DNA of 64,000 nucleotides from Campylorhamphus procurvoides (GCA_013396655.1 WBMV01006433.1:475311-539310), one strand, 5' to 3'. Positions 26,124-39,500 are shown, counted from the stretch's first letter. Notes: generated by a model not told the origin, from the letters alone. Translations and numbers: made by a program.

Positions 26124-26822
26124 AATGTTATTGATATTATTTTTCTCTGTTTAGGTATTTCCCTCCAGTGGCCTCTGTATGTGGACCACCTTCTGTCCTG
26201 TTCAGCCCATATAGATTTTGACTTAAATGTTGGTGAGTAATTGCTGTTGACAGGAAATAATAATGAATTCATGTAAAAGTCCTCCAGAATTTTCAGTAGC
26301 TTTGGCTTGGAAGTCACAGAGGGAGAATCATCTTTTAAAAGTCCATTGATACTTTTCCTTTTTGCCTGGTGTCCCAGGCAATAGGAAACTAGAAGTGTAA
26401 TATATTATCCTATATGTTTGAAGTGGATTAAGCTTTCATTCTGGTTGCCACAGAACTACATGCTGTGAACTGGAAGTGAAGAAGTATTGGAAAGAGCTTC
26501 TCACTTGTGTGGGTGAAGAAGGGAGTCCCCAAATTAAGTTTCTGAGTCTCTTTATTGAACAGAGTGGTGTAACATCAGCAGTATGTTCTAATGCTTCCCA
26601 TCTATCAGTCAGGTTTCCCTGCTGCAATATTTAACAAATATTTATTATTTCACCATGAATGTCAAAGAGATTGGCTTCTTGGTAAATGAAGTGATAATAA
26701 CCTAGTTTATTGCTTGGAGTTGGTGATGCTGTAGGTATCGTACAGGGAAGCATGTTGCATGTATTTGAGGGCTGTGTTGAGTAGGTCAGAAAAATGTGTT
26801 TTGGTGTGCTTTTTGGTTTTAT

Positions 26823-26851
26823 TTTGAAATAATATAGTATATTATTTCAAA
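26823..26851. repeat. Perfect 29-bp palindrome
   Basis: Two 14-base arms (left 26823-26836, right 26838-26851) are exact reverse complements around a single G at 26837. The arms are AT-rich (TTTGAAATAATATA and its complement). It could extrude as a hairpin or cruciform. No neighbouring gene or terminator function is suggested. Confidence 0.85.
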
Positions 26852-28787
26852 TATGACTATTTATATGAAAGGAAGTATCTTAGTTATCTAACTGGAAGGT
26901 CCATTCATCTTGCTTATCCCAGCTGTCTTAGAGTGCCAGTGGTAAAAATGTTGCTGAGCAATAGGTATAGGAATAGAGTGAGCTTAAAAATCTAAACTGG
27001 AGGTCTTTTATGCAATTTCTTCATGGGAAATGTAAGAAACTGATTTTCTTGCTGGCTCTATTTCTCCATGTCTCAGTTTTCAGATTGGTTGAAGTGGGGT
27101 GACTTTTCTTTAGAATTAGTAATCAAAACTGAGTAACTGGTCAAGCAGGGTGAAGGACAGTAGAGTACAGAACAGAAAATTTGCTTTCATCTATTTTTTT
27201 GCCAATGGACTGTACTTGCCTTTCTCATGAATATATAGTGTGTAGTCTAAAATGCATGTGGCTGCTGTTTCTATAAGGAAGAGAAAATTATCACTATGCT
27301 CTTTGACTGCGTTTATCCATCTAAAGTACAGTTAAAAGTAGAAGAGGGAGCATCCATAGATAAGAAAAGAAAAGCAGGGTGAAATTCCTAAAACTGCTTC
27401 TCTTTTATGAACACGGTACACAAGGGACATTTTAAAAAAGGTTAAAATCTGTGTGTTTCCATTTGAGTCACTTTCTTACTGCTGTCCAGTCTTGTACCAA
27501 AGTGGAGCATACTCAGGAGGATGGTGGAAAATGTCTGTATTTTAAACCCCCATCTAGGAAGTGCGAGAAAATGACATGCTTATGAGATAATGACACTTGT
27601 TCAGATCATCCAAAAAGCCAAGAGACGCCCTCATTCCCCTCAATATAGGCCCTTGTTAAGAGCTCTTGTAATTCACAAGCATTTATCTCACTCCTGTGTG
27701 GTCTGCACAGTGGCAGATGGAGGCTGCTTGTAGCCTTCTTGTAACTTCAGTTATATTTTTTCCCCAGACTTTGCACTTTATTATGCAATTGTTGATCTTT
27801 GGATTTATTTGCTTGCTGAATTCAGAAGAACAGCCATTCCTCACTTTCACTTAAAAATCTTACTTCTCTTGTGCTCCAGAGACACACTTTTGTTCTTGCT
27901 ACTGATGAGTAGCATCAGCAGCAAGGGTTCAACCTTTCTCAATTGTCACTTAGTCCCCAGTAGCACGGAGTACAGGCATATATCCATAACAGCATTAATT
28001 TCCATCTTTTTGAGGCTGGTGAGGGAATGCTGTGCCTGTCAGAGCTATTGAGGGGGGAAAAACTTCTTGCAGGAGTAGACCTTTACCCTGTGATCCCTAC
28101 ATCTGGAGTTCCTCTCTAATGCAGAGTTTGTGTAGGACAGTTTGTCGAGTTTCATGTGTGGCTGTGGTCATAGGGACTGGTTCTGATGATATTGGCACCA
28201 GTTATTGAACCACTGACAGCTCCCAGTTCATTAACACTGAAGCTAAATATTGAAAACAGCTCATGAGCCAGCAGTAGAATGTCCCCTGCAATTTAGGTGT
28301 TTTGATTCAGCTTTTTGTTTTTTCTTTTACGCTGATGCCCATCCTAAGAAACATGAAAGGCACTGTAGGGAAGGATAGTGTTTTTCTCATATATACATTA
28401 CATGTGTGTGCCTGGAGAAAGTAGAAAAATATAGTTTTAAAAAACCAACTCCCTTCAGGTGTCTCATCTCAGTTCGTAAAAGCTGCCCATCAGAACAATG
28501 TTAAAATGTTCAGATGTTGTAAAATTATCTTGTTGGTGTTTTGCCATGCAGCAATGATGTATGCAGGAGCATTGATGTAGGCACCTGACGAAGCAGGCAT
28601 TAGTGACATTACTGAGCATTTATGACACCAAGGTTCAACTTCAAGGTTATCTTCTTATGTGAGGTAGAAGTATTTCAGAGATCATAAAAAAACTTCTAGG
28701 AGCTCTTTGCCAGTCCCTTTACTGGGGTAGGATTAAGAGACTCTCATTCTGAACGCTTTTAAAATGTATTTTTCTACGTCTGCCTCT

Positions 28788-28926
28788 CATCCCTGGAGGT
28801 ATATAAAAGATGTGTAGATATTGAGTTTAGGGACATGGTTGAGTGGTGGACTTGGCAATGTTAGTTTGACAGTTGGACTCAATCTTGAAGGTCTTTTCCA
28901 ACCTAAATAATTATATGATTCTATAT
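28788..28926 (+). mobile_element. CR1 LINE 3' tail, sense
   Basis: A short 5'-truncated CR1 3' UTR is recognisable from CATCCCTGGAGG, GGGACATGGTTGAGTGGTGG, ACTTGGCAATGTTAG and GGTCTTTTCCAACCTAAATA, followed by a degenerate ATTATATGATTCTATATGA terminal repeat. It looks like a different CR1 subfamily from the copy at about 21 kb, because the segment before the terminal repeats follows the GTGGTGGACTTGG type. Confidence 0.9.
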
Positions 28927-30239
28927 GAGCCAAAACCTGAGATAACTCAAACAAGTGTCCTGTTGTGATGTAAAGGAATTGCTTGGAGTAAAAGTGGTAG
29001 CAGTGGAAATTAGGAGTGCATACAATATGTGAGTTATTGTGAATGAAAAATCAAAGCACAACATAAGTGCCACGTTTCCTACTATGTGGCTGCATTTTTC
29101 ACTCTATTTGAGCCATTTGGGATGGGGACAAGAATTCCTGAGGCAAGAGAGATCCTTTAAGTCTGTGGCAGCATTACACATGCACATTAGAAATCCACTG
29201 TTGTTGGTGTGGAAGATAGGAGGGTGTTTGTTGATTTGTTTTTTTAAACAATATATAAAGACACTGGGCAAGTGTGGAACAGATCTTTTACAGTGAGTTA
29301 CATGTTTAGCTTTCTTCTTTAAAAGAAGAGGAAACAAGCAGTGCCACGTGTTGCAGTCTCTGTACAAGGAGGAAGCAGCCATGCAGTGGTGCCAGTGTGT
29401 ATGTGAGTGACTTCATGTGGTATGCTCATAGCTCTATTACAGATCACTTTTCCATAATCCTGATTTCAGTGGAGAACACCCTGTGACTAGGTTGGTTTCT
29501 TAGCTTGAAGATCAGCAAGATAATGGCCTACCTAGGGCAGTGTGTTACATCATTTGATGAAACACTGTGGTGTCAATAATACCATTGAGATGTAAGTCAT
29601 AAGTAGTACAGCAGAAAGGGAACAGTCAAGAAATTGAATGTTGCCTTTTTACAAACACTTTAGAAGTTAAACAGGTGTTTCAACACCTCATGGCATCTGA
29701 ATTATTAGAGCAGTCAACAGGAAGGGGAGGACAGTTCAAGTATTTACCTAAACAGGATAAACAGGGGGCTGCCAGTATTTTTTGTTTAGATAAGTCTCAA
29801 GGAAGAGTCCCAAATTCTGATAGCTCCAGAAATGGAGAAAATTAGAGGAAAAACCTGTACTTGGTAAAAACGTTGTTTCTCCCCTGCCCAAATGGGTTCC
29901 TGTCAAAATAGAATTTCAATTGCAATAACTTGAGGTGACGTTACTGTTAAGTTTATTGCTTTCAAGCCGTGGGCAGAGTGCTTTCAAGGTACTTAATGCA
30001 TTAAGGTAATATGGTGCCTTAGTTTAGGGGAAACTAAGATGTCTATGTTGACCAGGAGGAGGAGAGGGGCCTTCTTCCTCAAAAATAACCACCCAACTCC
30101 CTTAAATTAAGAACAAACTTTAAATAGGAAAATGTATATAAAAGGATAACAGTTGTTAAATAATACATATATGTATCCCCAGGAAAAAGGACCCAAACAA
30201 ACAGTCTGTAATCAATGCTTTCAAACGAAATTGTCCCCA

Positions 30240-30780
30240 TTTGGGTGCAATTATATTTACAGCAGCAGGTGGTGATGTCCCACCTCGGCTGGCTGCAGGG
30301 TCGGCTCTCAGGAACAGAGCAGAGATGGCCATGAATGCTGACAATGGAGCTGTGGCAGTCCTAAGTCATCTCCTGTGGGATCAGTGTGGGCAGAGGGACA
30401 GTGCAGAGCCTCCTCCATGCTGTAGAGGAGACACACTCCCATCCTTTGCTGGAGAGAAGCAGCCCTGGGCTGGAGGGAGGCAAAGGGGGCAGCAGCAGCC
30501 CCTCCACCATGTCGACCCCATCAGAAAATAAAAAGGGGTCCACCATAAATCCAGGGCACAGGGTGCCCAGAGCTAAGGGCTGAAAAGGGGAAAAGAGAGA
30601 GCCAAACTGAGAAGAGAGGCTCCCTCTGAGATGCCTCCACCCCCCGCAGCAGCCAGGAGTGAGGAAAAGAACCAAACTTGTCCTTACCCAGCACACTGCC
30701 AAAGGGAAAGGAAAGAAAAAAAAGAAAGAGAAAACCTTTCTTTCCCTTCCCCCAGCCATTAAGATGGGATCCAGGTATTC
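30240..30780. other. GC-rich intronic block of unknown origin, possibly a repeat (LTR-like)
   Basis: About 540 bases stand out from AT-rich flanks by high GC content. The block includes purine-rich stretches (CTGGAGGGAGGCAAAGGGGG), a C-rich run near 30640 and a purine/pyrimidine switch at about 30710-30755. On the minus strand it carries a 132-codon open frame with a Phe-rich start; I recognise no domain in it and consider it non-coding. Bird solo LTRs can look like this, but I found no matching terminal inverted dinucleotides, primer site or target-site duplication by eye. The alternatives are a regulatory element, a lncRNA exon or a local GC-rich patch. Confidence 0.4.
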
Positions 30781-32908
30781 AGCTGCTCCTTTTGTTGACT
30801 AACAGTAGGAGGTTGAGCATTAGCTTTGAGCTCTGTGTTGGTAGGAAGAGGAATTCCATAGCAAGATTCTGAAACTATAACATATGGTTATATAGATTCT
30901 TGACTGGTTGTTCACTTGCCATATGTTCTTTACATGCTTTTTACCCAGTCACCTTATATGACTTGTTTGAGTTCTTTTCAAGGGTCTTCTGAAACAAACT
31001 TCCGTTGTATGAAGGTGAAGGCTGAGACTGCAAGAAGGATTTAGAAGATAAGAAGTTTACCCAAACTGAAAGTTGCAAATTAAAGATTAAGTAATTTTAA
31101 CAGCATGTGATTTAGAGTTCTGTAGTTTCTCAGCTGCTTTATTTTCCTTATTGCTTGGACTTTGTCAGCAATTCATCCATCAAAACAAACTGTCTAGCTC
31201 ACAAAGGAGCTAGAGACAATTCCCACTAGAGCCAGTGGAAAAGTTTTCATTGAGTTTGGTATCTGGCAACCTTTCATATGATTAAAAGACAATAAAAACT
31301 TGTGACAGGACATGTTAAAGAGAAATTTTAAAAAATGCAGAGTACTGTTTTCCTTCTGAAAAAAGACTGGACACAACTATCAAATTTCCTTTTCCTCCCC
31401 ACCTTGTAAAGTGGCATAGTCTTTTGATACCTTCCTGAGGCCAGTATATGACTACTCTTTGAGGGGCAGCACACCTGCAAACCAGGTTACAAAGATAGGG
31501 TATTTATTTAATACTTTTAATTAAGACTTGGTATAATATTTTTTCTTTCTTCTTTTTTTTGTACTTGAGAGCAATATGAATTTCACAGCTGTGTGCTTCC
31601 TTTTATCTGGACAAGCTTAAAAACACTGTTTCAATAGCACTGGAGTCAGAATAAATGGAAAATCGCATGTTGTCAACCTCATGTCTGTTTATGTGAAACC
31701 TGGTGTATTTCTTGTATTGCCACGTGAAACTCACGAAATAGCTTTCAGTTTCCTTTTTTTGTATTGTTAAATTGGGGTTTGTACTTTTTTCAGAATTTAA
31801 TTTGCTTAAGTTTTTTTATATGTAGATTTGTGTAAAGTATCTAATGAGTAAAACATCTCCTGGCCTGGGATTTCCCATTGCCGAGTGCAACTGATCTGTT
31901 AATGTAACAGGACTTTTAATAATCTATCTGTAAATTAGTTTGAATTCATTACTTCCCTTGCAATTAAGATAAATAAGAAACATTTCAAATGGAAACAGCA
32001 AGTCAACACTGTAAGTAAATTGTAAGTTAAAATATAAGCTAAATCCCTTATGGATGAAGCCCCATGGTGGCTCCTTTCTGAGGAGTGTTCTTACAAGGAC
32101 TTGTTCTATCAGCGTGTATTTTGGGAGACTCAGAAGAGCCTAAGGGCAGATACTGTCAGGATATAATTTTCCACAAGTGTAGTTTGTTTCAGGTATTATT
32201 TAGCATGTGTGCTAAAAGTGTCACTGTCACACCAGCTCCGGAAAGGGCAGAAGAGTGCTCACTGCTTTAGCTTTCAGTAGTGTGAGACCTCTGTTTCATG
32301 TCTGGTGATTAATTCAAACAAAACGCTTGTGTCCTGATGCAGCATCTTCTTCTTCTTGTTTCTCTTTAAGCATGTTCTTAAAAGAGGTGGATGTAAACTT
32401 GATAGTGTCTTTTGTACAGATTCAGTTCACAAGCTTTCAATGCTGGTTTATTAAATACTTTCCAGGGCATTAAACTTTAAAAATGTTTAGTGTTTAAATA
32501 AATAATTTTACAACTTCTTACTAAGTGGTGAAGTGCTGAAATGCATTAATAGTTTTGCTTTTGAAAGAAATACCATGATTTAGGGCAGTATCTTTTAATT
32601 ACCTATAGCAGTCCTGTGAAGAAGCAGAGCTAGTGGCAACAACATTCTGCAATTAAGGCAGAGCATGTTGCCTGAAATACAAGATAATTGTCCAGGCAAG
32701 ATCATTGGAATAGATTCAGAGACTGTAGTTGCCAGTGCTCTCTCTAGGTGTTTGGCATGTACAGCAGAGAGGAGTACCCCTCAGGAATGTATTTATTATG
32801 TTATGGCCCACTATACAGTTAGCCTCAGGTTGAATGTTTTGTTCTGTAAAGTTTCATGGCCTCATCTGGTTTGTGTTTTTTGTTTTTTTCATCTTCCCCT
32901 TCTTACAG

Positions 32909-33278
32909 GCTCTTAGTCTGGTGTAAAGCTGATGGGTGGGAGCAAAGGTAAAGAATGATGTATTGCAGCAGCAACTAGAAAGCATCTTTTGTCTGAATTG
33001 TGAAATGGCTACTCCATAGTCATCTTCTGATGAATCAAATGTGAGGGGCTGCTTTGTTGAATGAACCCTTTGTAACAACACATCAACTGGAAGCAGGAGG
33101 AGACATTCAGCTGAAGAGCTTTTTCCGAAAATGGATTTAACTTTCCTTTTGCCAGTCACTACCAGCATGACCTCATACACTTCTAGTACAATGGTGTGGC
33201 TAAGCCTTTGAGTACACAGCCATTACATCATCACAGCAAATTAGAGAGGGAGGTGGTGAAAGAGGCCTTATTGTTGTC
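32909..33278 (+). other. DUSP16: DUSP16 5' UTR portion of the start-codon exon
   Basis: A strong splice acceptor, a pyrimidine tract ending TTCTTACAG at 32900-32908, precedes a 370-base segment that runs without interruption into the DUSP16 start codon. I take it as the 5' UTR part of the exon whose coding part ends at 33509. An in-frame TAA at 33201-33203 shows that the protein does not extend upstream. The segment contains six short upstream ORFs, listed separately. The acceptor choice is inferred, because another AG nearer the ATG could be used. Confidence 0.65.
32932..33211 (+). promoter_or_regulatory. Cluster of six upstream ORFs in the DUSP16 5' UTR
   Basis: Within the inferred 5' UTR exon, the ATG-to-stop ORFs are 32932-32958 (8 codons), 32955-32978 (7, overlapping the first stop as ATGA), 33005-33019 (4), 33030-33044 (4), 33061-33075 (4) and 33131-33211 (26). 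All end before the main ATG at 33279. Multiple uORFs normally lower translation and can permit stress-dependent reinitiation. Their presence is read directly; any regulatory effect is inferred and depends on the exon boundary being right. Confidence 0.55.
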
Positions 33279-33509
33279 ATGGCCGATGAGATGATCAGGG
33301 CTCAACTCATTGTCGCTGAGAAGTTGGTAGCTTTGCTGGAGTGTGGTACAGAAAAATTGCTCCTGATTGATAGCCGCCCCTTTGTGGAATACAATACATC
33401 CCACATCTTGGATGCCATCAACATCAACTGTTCCAAGCTTATGAAGCGGAGGCTGCAGCAGGACAAAGTTTTGATTACAGAGCTCATTCAGCATTCAGCA
33501 AAACACAAG
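33279..33509 (+). CDS. DUSP16: DUSP16 coding exon 1: start and docking motif
   Basis: It encodes residues 1-77, beginning MADEMIRAQ and ending at QHSAKHK. It contains LLIDSRPFVEYNTSHIL of the rhodanese-like fold and the kinase-interaction basic cluster in KLMKRRLQQDK (residues 53-63). The donor is AAG/GTAGGG at 33509/33510 and the exon ends in phase 0. Reading through the donor gives only about a dozen extra residues before a stop. The N terminus appears one residue longer than the human protein I remember, shifting later numbering by one. Confidence 0.95.
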
Positions 33510-36500
33510 GTAGGGGACATTCTCCTTTTATTACTTGTATTTGTTTAAAGGAGTGGCTGGAAAACAACTTGTAATAATTTTTCCTTAGGTATTTCATTAA
33601 AAAAACCCAACCCAAACCAAACCAACCCCAAAGAAGACTAAGGGACAGAGTTTAGCTGAGATTGTACCTGATCAAAGAGAGTATTGGTTACTCTTAAGTT
33701 TATGATTGGGATTCTTTGCAGCCTGCTCTTCCCTAAGTGACATGGTAATGGGGAGGGATTTGATACTCAGAATGTTCTCAAGGTTCTTGCATGTCTTGCA
33801 AAGCACAGTCCCTCAAATGTATGTAATTAAGGAAGGAAACATTCTTCTCCTAAACTTTGAAGGATTCTTTGGCATCTATGGTGGTGGGGATTGCTTAGCA
33901 AGCAGTCATATGATTTGCAAAGAAACTGCATCTCTGTCAGTCCTGGCTCCTACTTGCTGTTTGAAATGCTTTTCCTGGGAGCAGTTTGGTGGGTTTTGGT
34001 TTTAGTGTATTTGGTTTTGGGGGAAGGGGTGTGATTTTTCCAAAGGGTGTTATCAGTGAAAAGAAAATAGCTAAGCTATTTCAAATTAATGTGTATCTCT
34101 GTGGTGGGGGTGGGGGTTTTTCTTATCCATTGGCATTTGTTTCATATGCTTTGGTACAAAAGTAATCTACTACATTTTTGCTTTGACATGTTAAACATGA
34201 AGATGATGATGATTTATTTTTTTTAATACATAAAGTTGTACAGGTAACCAAAATGTGTGTGGCTTAAAGGCAGTTTAAGGTCTCTTTACTGTTTATGTAC
34301 AAAACTCCCAGAAGCAGAAACTGAGGTAGGGCCTTCTTCTAAAAAGCTTAGCTTTTAAATAAATCAGCTGACTTAGCTGAAGGTAGAACATTTCACAAGT
34401 GACGTAAAATTGCCTATTAATAAAAATCTATGGAGTGTGCCTCAACTTGCAGCAAATAATGAATTTACAGACTCTCCAAGGAATTAAATCTGATAGGCAT
34501 ATGAAGTATAAAATAAAACTGGTTTGTGTATAGCTGGATAAGAAATCTATATATATGAACTGCTGTATAGCAAATATGTGGGAACCCTGATGAAGGTGAC
34601 AATGTGGTGCTTCTGATCATCTTCCTCCTTTTTTACTCTGAGTTACTTGTATTTCAGATTGAAATTGATTGCAAGCAGGACGTGGTGGTGTATGACCAAA
34701 GCTCTAAAGATGTGACCTCTCTCTCATCTGACTGCTTTCTTACTGTGCTCCTGGGCAAACTGGAGAAGAATTTCAGCTCTGTGTATCTGCTTTCAGGTAA
34801 GATATGCACCAAGAGAAACCTCTGAAACACTTGTCTAAGGAGAAGAATGAAAAAGCTGTCAGTATAGCTGATGTGTACAGTTTTGCAAGTGCTGATATAA
34901 AGCTCAGTTATAGCATAGACTTTTCTGTAGTTCTTTATGAATATAATGACACTCATAATACATATAGTGCTTAAGAATTGCATTTTACAGGGGACATATT
35001 ACACCATTAGTCTATGTAAGTGGAAATGGATCAATGCTGGTGTTTTTATGTGTATATGTCTGCTACTTTAGGGTCAAAAAATAGTACAAGAAATGTTCTT
35101 CCCTGGTGTTTTAAGCATTATACATTCTAGGAAGAAAATCTCTTCCTTACTGAGTTGGTAATTACTACAATAAGAACAAGGGTAATGATCTGCCAGAGTT
35201 ATGGAGATTAATTTCTGTGGCCCTTTAAAGTTTAGCTCCTTAAATGGTAGCACTTTATTTAGGTCTTCTCCCTCAGCTACCTATTTTTTATTATATTTTT
35301 TTTTTTAATCCCAGGTCAAAGCATCTATAGAAATTCAACTCCTTATATTACAGGATTTGTTGGTCTGAACATACGCTTGTGTCATTATTTCTATCGTGGA
35401 ACAGTAGACCCAGCATTCACAAGAAGGAGCAAGGAGGGGCATGAGGTAGATCCAAAGCCGAAAGAAGAAGGAATGATGAATATAAGTAGGAAATCCATTG
35501 CAGTGACTGGATCAGTGATCTAATGAAGTGTATACCTAGTCTCTGAGAAATGCTACAACTACATGCAGGGACTGAATAATAATGAGAGAAAGGGAAATAA
35601 CGCCAGCGAGATACTTCTTAGCAACAGGGTTTCATTGCAGTTTGTAGTGACTTCGGATGAAAGTGATAGGGCAGAGCTTGTGGTACTGAGAGGACTTTTC
35701 CCAATTTATTTTGAAGGTGATTACAGAGAAAATTAATAACTTCTGCCCTTGAATAGTTGTGTTTGGTGCTCATGTGAAGCTGTACTTACAGTAAACTAAG
35801 TAGGGTTTTGCTTTGGCTAGGTTTGGTGCTTCTTTTTTATTTGCTGACTAGGTAAGAATTACACCTGTGGGTGATGGGCTACAGTATTAAATTAAATAAC
35901 TCTTCTTTCATATGAGCCACCAAGTAATTGTGTGGTGTCTAGGCAGAGTAAATGCTTAATGCAAGAGTGCTGAAATAAGTGGCTAATACTCCCTTAAATT
36001 GAAAACTGTTATTGAAAAAATAAACCCAGTCTAGAAGCAGCTTGTCTCTTTAGAAATCTTGTTATTGTTTAATACACAACTTTACTCATCTGTCCTGAGG
36101 GGTTTTTTTAATAACCAGAAGCAATTACAGCTCCATGCAATAATCAGACTATTTACAACTTAATTTCCATGATAGAAACAGCTGTCTAATAATTGAGAAT
36201 TAGACCTCATGGCAGGGAGGAGTTGGGGGGCATCCTTAACAAGGCCAAGCAGAGGAAAGTATCATGAAACTTCCCTCCCTTATACTGTCCCTCACTTGCA
36301 TGAGACAAAGCTTTGATCTCCTTTTTCCTCTGCTGGTCTCCCGGAAGGAAGTGCTCGTTGTGTCTCCACTCTCAGACTTGCTGGGACTCTTGTAGGAATG
36401 GACAGAACCAGGAGAGAAGTGTTCTCCACTTCACCAGTGCATAGTCTGGGCAAACACCAGTTCCATGTATCATAATGATGCTACCAGAAATTGTTTTGTT

Positions 36501-39500
36501 TTCGTTTCCAGTACGTGGTAGTTGTCTGATGAAAGACAAAAATGTTCCCTAAAGCACAAGCAAGGCAGTAGTGCACATTAGCTGAGGTGAACTTAGCCAC
36601 GTGCAGCTAAGGATTACTTTGGTTGATAGAGAGTAAAAGGGAATCTCATGTATCAACATCTTCCTTACAAAAAGCAGGATTTGTACTTTAGCATGTCAAA
36701 TGAGTTTCTCTTAGCAAAGATTAGGTTTGAGAATTTAGTTTTGTATTTGTTTACATAGCTAGGATGAGGCTATTTATGAATGCAGAAAAAACTGCTGGCT
36801 TTAAAACCAGAGGTAGAGTAGAAGACAAAAAGGGAAATATAAGGAAATTATTTACTACTGATCAATTACTGTTAAGTTCTTATTTCAGGTACTTATTTTT
36901 TACATCTGTTAAAAATCTAGCTACTTAATAGACACACAAGAAACCTTTTGGGATGTGAGGTGAAGGAGAATGGGATAGATTCAGTCTTACGGGAAGTTCC
37001 TTAGTTTATTGATATGTGGTTCTAGGAAACTAGATAAAATATGTTGCCTCAGCAAGTTGATGATGAACTCACATAAATGTTTATGGCCCATAATGAGAGT
37101 AGAGGTCAGTGCAGCGTGGAAGAAGAAAAACCTTTGGACTTGAGTTTTCCCTATGCCACTAAATCTGGTTTATTTAAAATAGTGACCTTAAATAAACATT
37201 TTGGGGTAGGAAAACAGTTTTTGTTGGGATAGAATAAGGAGCAATTAACAAATATCTGAAATTCCTGCATCTGTTCTTGCTACCCCCATTACTGAGCCCT
37301 CAGTGAGGTGGGTTTTTATTTAGATTGTGCATAAAGGTATGTTCTACCCTGGAGGTTGTTTTTGATTGAAGTAAATGTTGTCAAGACCTCAAAGGAACCC
37401 TCACCAATCAGTTCAAGCTCATAACCTCATGAAAATATTTAGAATCTGGTGAGGAATGTTTTCAGGAATGTAAATATTCATTTTGGTTCTTAATTTTTGA
37501 CAGTACGCAAAATACTGAAATGTGAGTACTGAAGGCTTAATCCCACTCCCATCATGGCATCTATTCATCTGAGTTAAATAAGATTTAAACATGGGGATGT
37601 CACCTGGTTCCTTCTTTCTGTACGTTAAGAATTGGATTTACTTGCATGGAGTCCTTTTCCTAGTTAATAGTGTTTTTATGATTTTTCTGCTTGCTCTGCA
37701 GGAACACTTGAGAGACTAATGATTCTTTCTTGAATGATCATTGTTAAGGCAGTAAGCATCAAGAGTCGCTTAAATTCTATTCCACTATGCAAATGGAAAT
37801 CATTCACATCCTACTTTTCTTAAACTCTTGCTGTTCCCTACTTATAATCTGGCTTAGTCCTTCTCGTGCAAGCACAGATCTCTTCACAATGGTTACCTTT
37901 CAAATGTTGCCAGTGAAGAAGATGAAACACAACTTTTTATTTTGTGTTGATTTTTTTAAAAACTTCTTTTTTTGTACAGAAGACTCAATCTAAACAGAAG
38001 GCTTTCTGAAAAAAATAGAAATGCATACTTTTCTGTATTACAAACTGTCATTAAAACCCTGAAACACTGTAATGGCTCTAAACTGAAACCAAAGGGAGGA
38101 ATTGTGGTGCTCAAGTGGATGTTGAGCAATGGTAAATAACCAAGAAGGACTAGCTAAACTTCAAAGTACTGTAGTGCAGGATCATAGAAACAGTTTTACT
38201 GAAATCTCTAAGACTTTTTCAGTGCTGCAAGACCAGAGTGTATTTTGCCAGTGAACAATGAAGGAGTTATTTTTCTGTCAGTCACTGAATTACCACTTAG
38301 ACCAGAGGTACCACAGTACTCAATGCTACTGAGGACAACTAATGTGGAAAACTTACATAATATACCAGATTATAAAGTGTATGGACAGAAGGACAGTTGA
38401 AGATACTGGCAGCCTTTTGTGAACTTCTAAAATTATCTTTAAGTTCTACACCCCTACCCTCCAGTGCCTGTACACTGAGGTTTAGATTTGTATGTGACTA
38501 TTCTGTTGGAGCCATGCCTCATTAAATAGGATCCACCTGATCTAGATGTAATCAGGGCTGTGTATACTTAAATCTCTGGAGAAAACTTCCTTCATGGTTG
38601 AAGGTGGAGCTGCTGTCCTTCAGTCAGAAGACAGCTGTCTTGAAAAGGGGTCCATAAAATTCTGCATGCTACTTACTACACAGGTTATCTGTATAATTCA
38701 GAGAATTACCAGTAGAGAATTACAGATTTTGTAGGTGTCCAGCATGAAGCCCTGCATCTGACTTTCAAAACCACTGAACCAGGGAGCTGTATGCCTTTCT
38801 CTCAAAGCCACATTGGACTGTGAAAAGGTGGTGTTGACAGGTAATCGAGGTCCAAGTAGGGAATTGCCTACTGATTTCTTGCTACTGTTCTGCCTATGGA
38901 AAATATCAACCATAATGTGATTCAGTGGATTCTCCTTTCACAAGAGCTCTCTAACAAACTCCTGCAGAGCACAAAGCTACTGTAATAAGGAGAAATAAAT
39001 AAATTATTGCTTTTCTGGTCAGTGGCAAATGATAATGACATATGCAGTGGACAGTCAATGATGTCCTAAGCAGAATGAGTATGTAAAGAAAGACCAAACA
39101 GAATGAGTTCAGTGAGATTGAACAAAGATCCTGGAAACAAAATAGTGAGTGATTATCCAGGGACTGCGGCAAAAGGTATGCTTTTGCTGAAACTTCACAA
39201 ATCATTGTTTCTTCCTGACCTGTCTTTCACCTAACAAAGTGTGTGTACAAAATGGAAGAGTTGCATGAAGGATACAAAGAGAATGAAACAAGTCAGGAAA
39301 TCTTCTGCAGTCTTCTTTATCTTGGCATTTTTTTAGAAATATTAGAAATTGGAAGTCCATTTAAAGAAATCTGAGAATAAAGATACCAGTATCTCTAGGC
39401 TACATTTACCATTATGCTGTCTCTTGCCTAAAGCAAAGCTGAGTAAGAAAAGTCCAGTGCTCTCTCCCTGCTTTCTCACCCTGTGGCAGAGGAGCAGGAA

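Larger units (their letters stand above)
341..32908 (+). other. DUSP16: DUSP16 intron 1 (inferred), no other gene seen
   Basis: This 32.5 kb stretch lies between the CpG island and the first supported exon of DUSP16. It is AT-rich and crowded with stops in all frames. Open frames are mostly below 110 codons, and none resembles a known protein apart from those running through CR1 or low-complexity sequence. I saw no tRNA, rRNA or CRISPR-like structure. Features inside are listed separately: simple repeats, three CR1 fragments, a palindrome and a GC-rich block. Long first introns are usual for this gene family in vertebrates. The 5' boundary is a guess because the first exon is not defined. An unannotated lncRNA or enhancers could be present and cannot be seen from sequence alone. 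Confidence 0.55.

Noticed and set aside
25911..26240. A 109-codon plus-strand frame with a long Tyr run.
   Set aside because: It is a direct translation of the TAT/TAC microsatellite.
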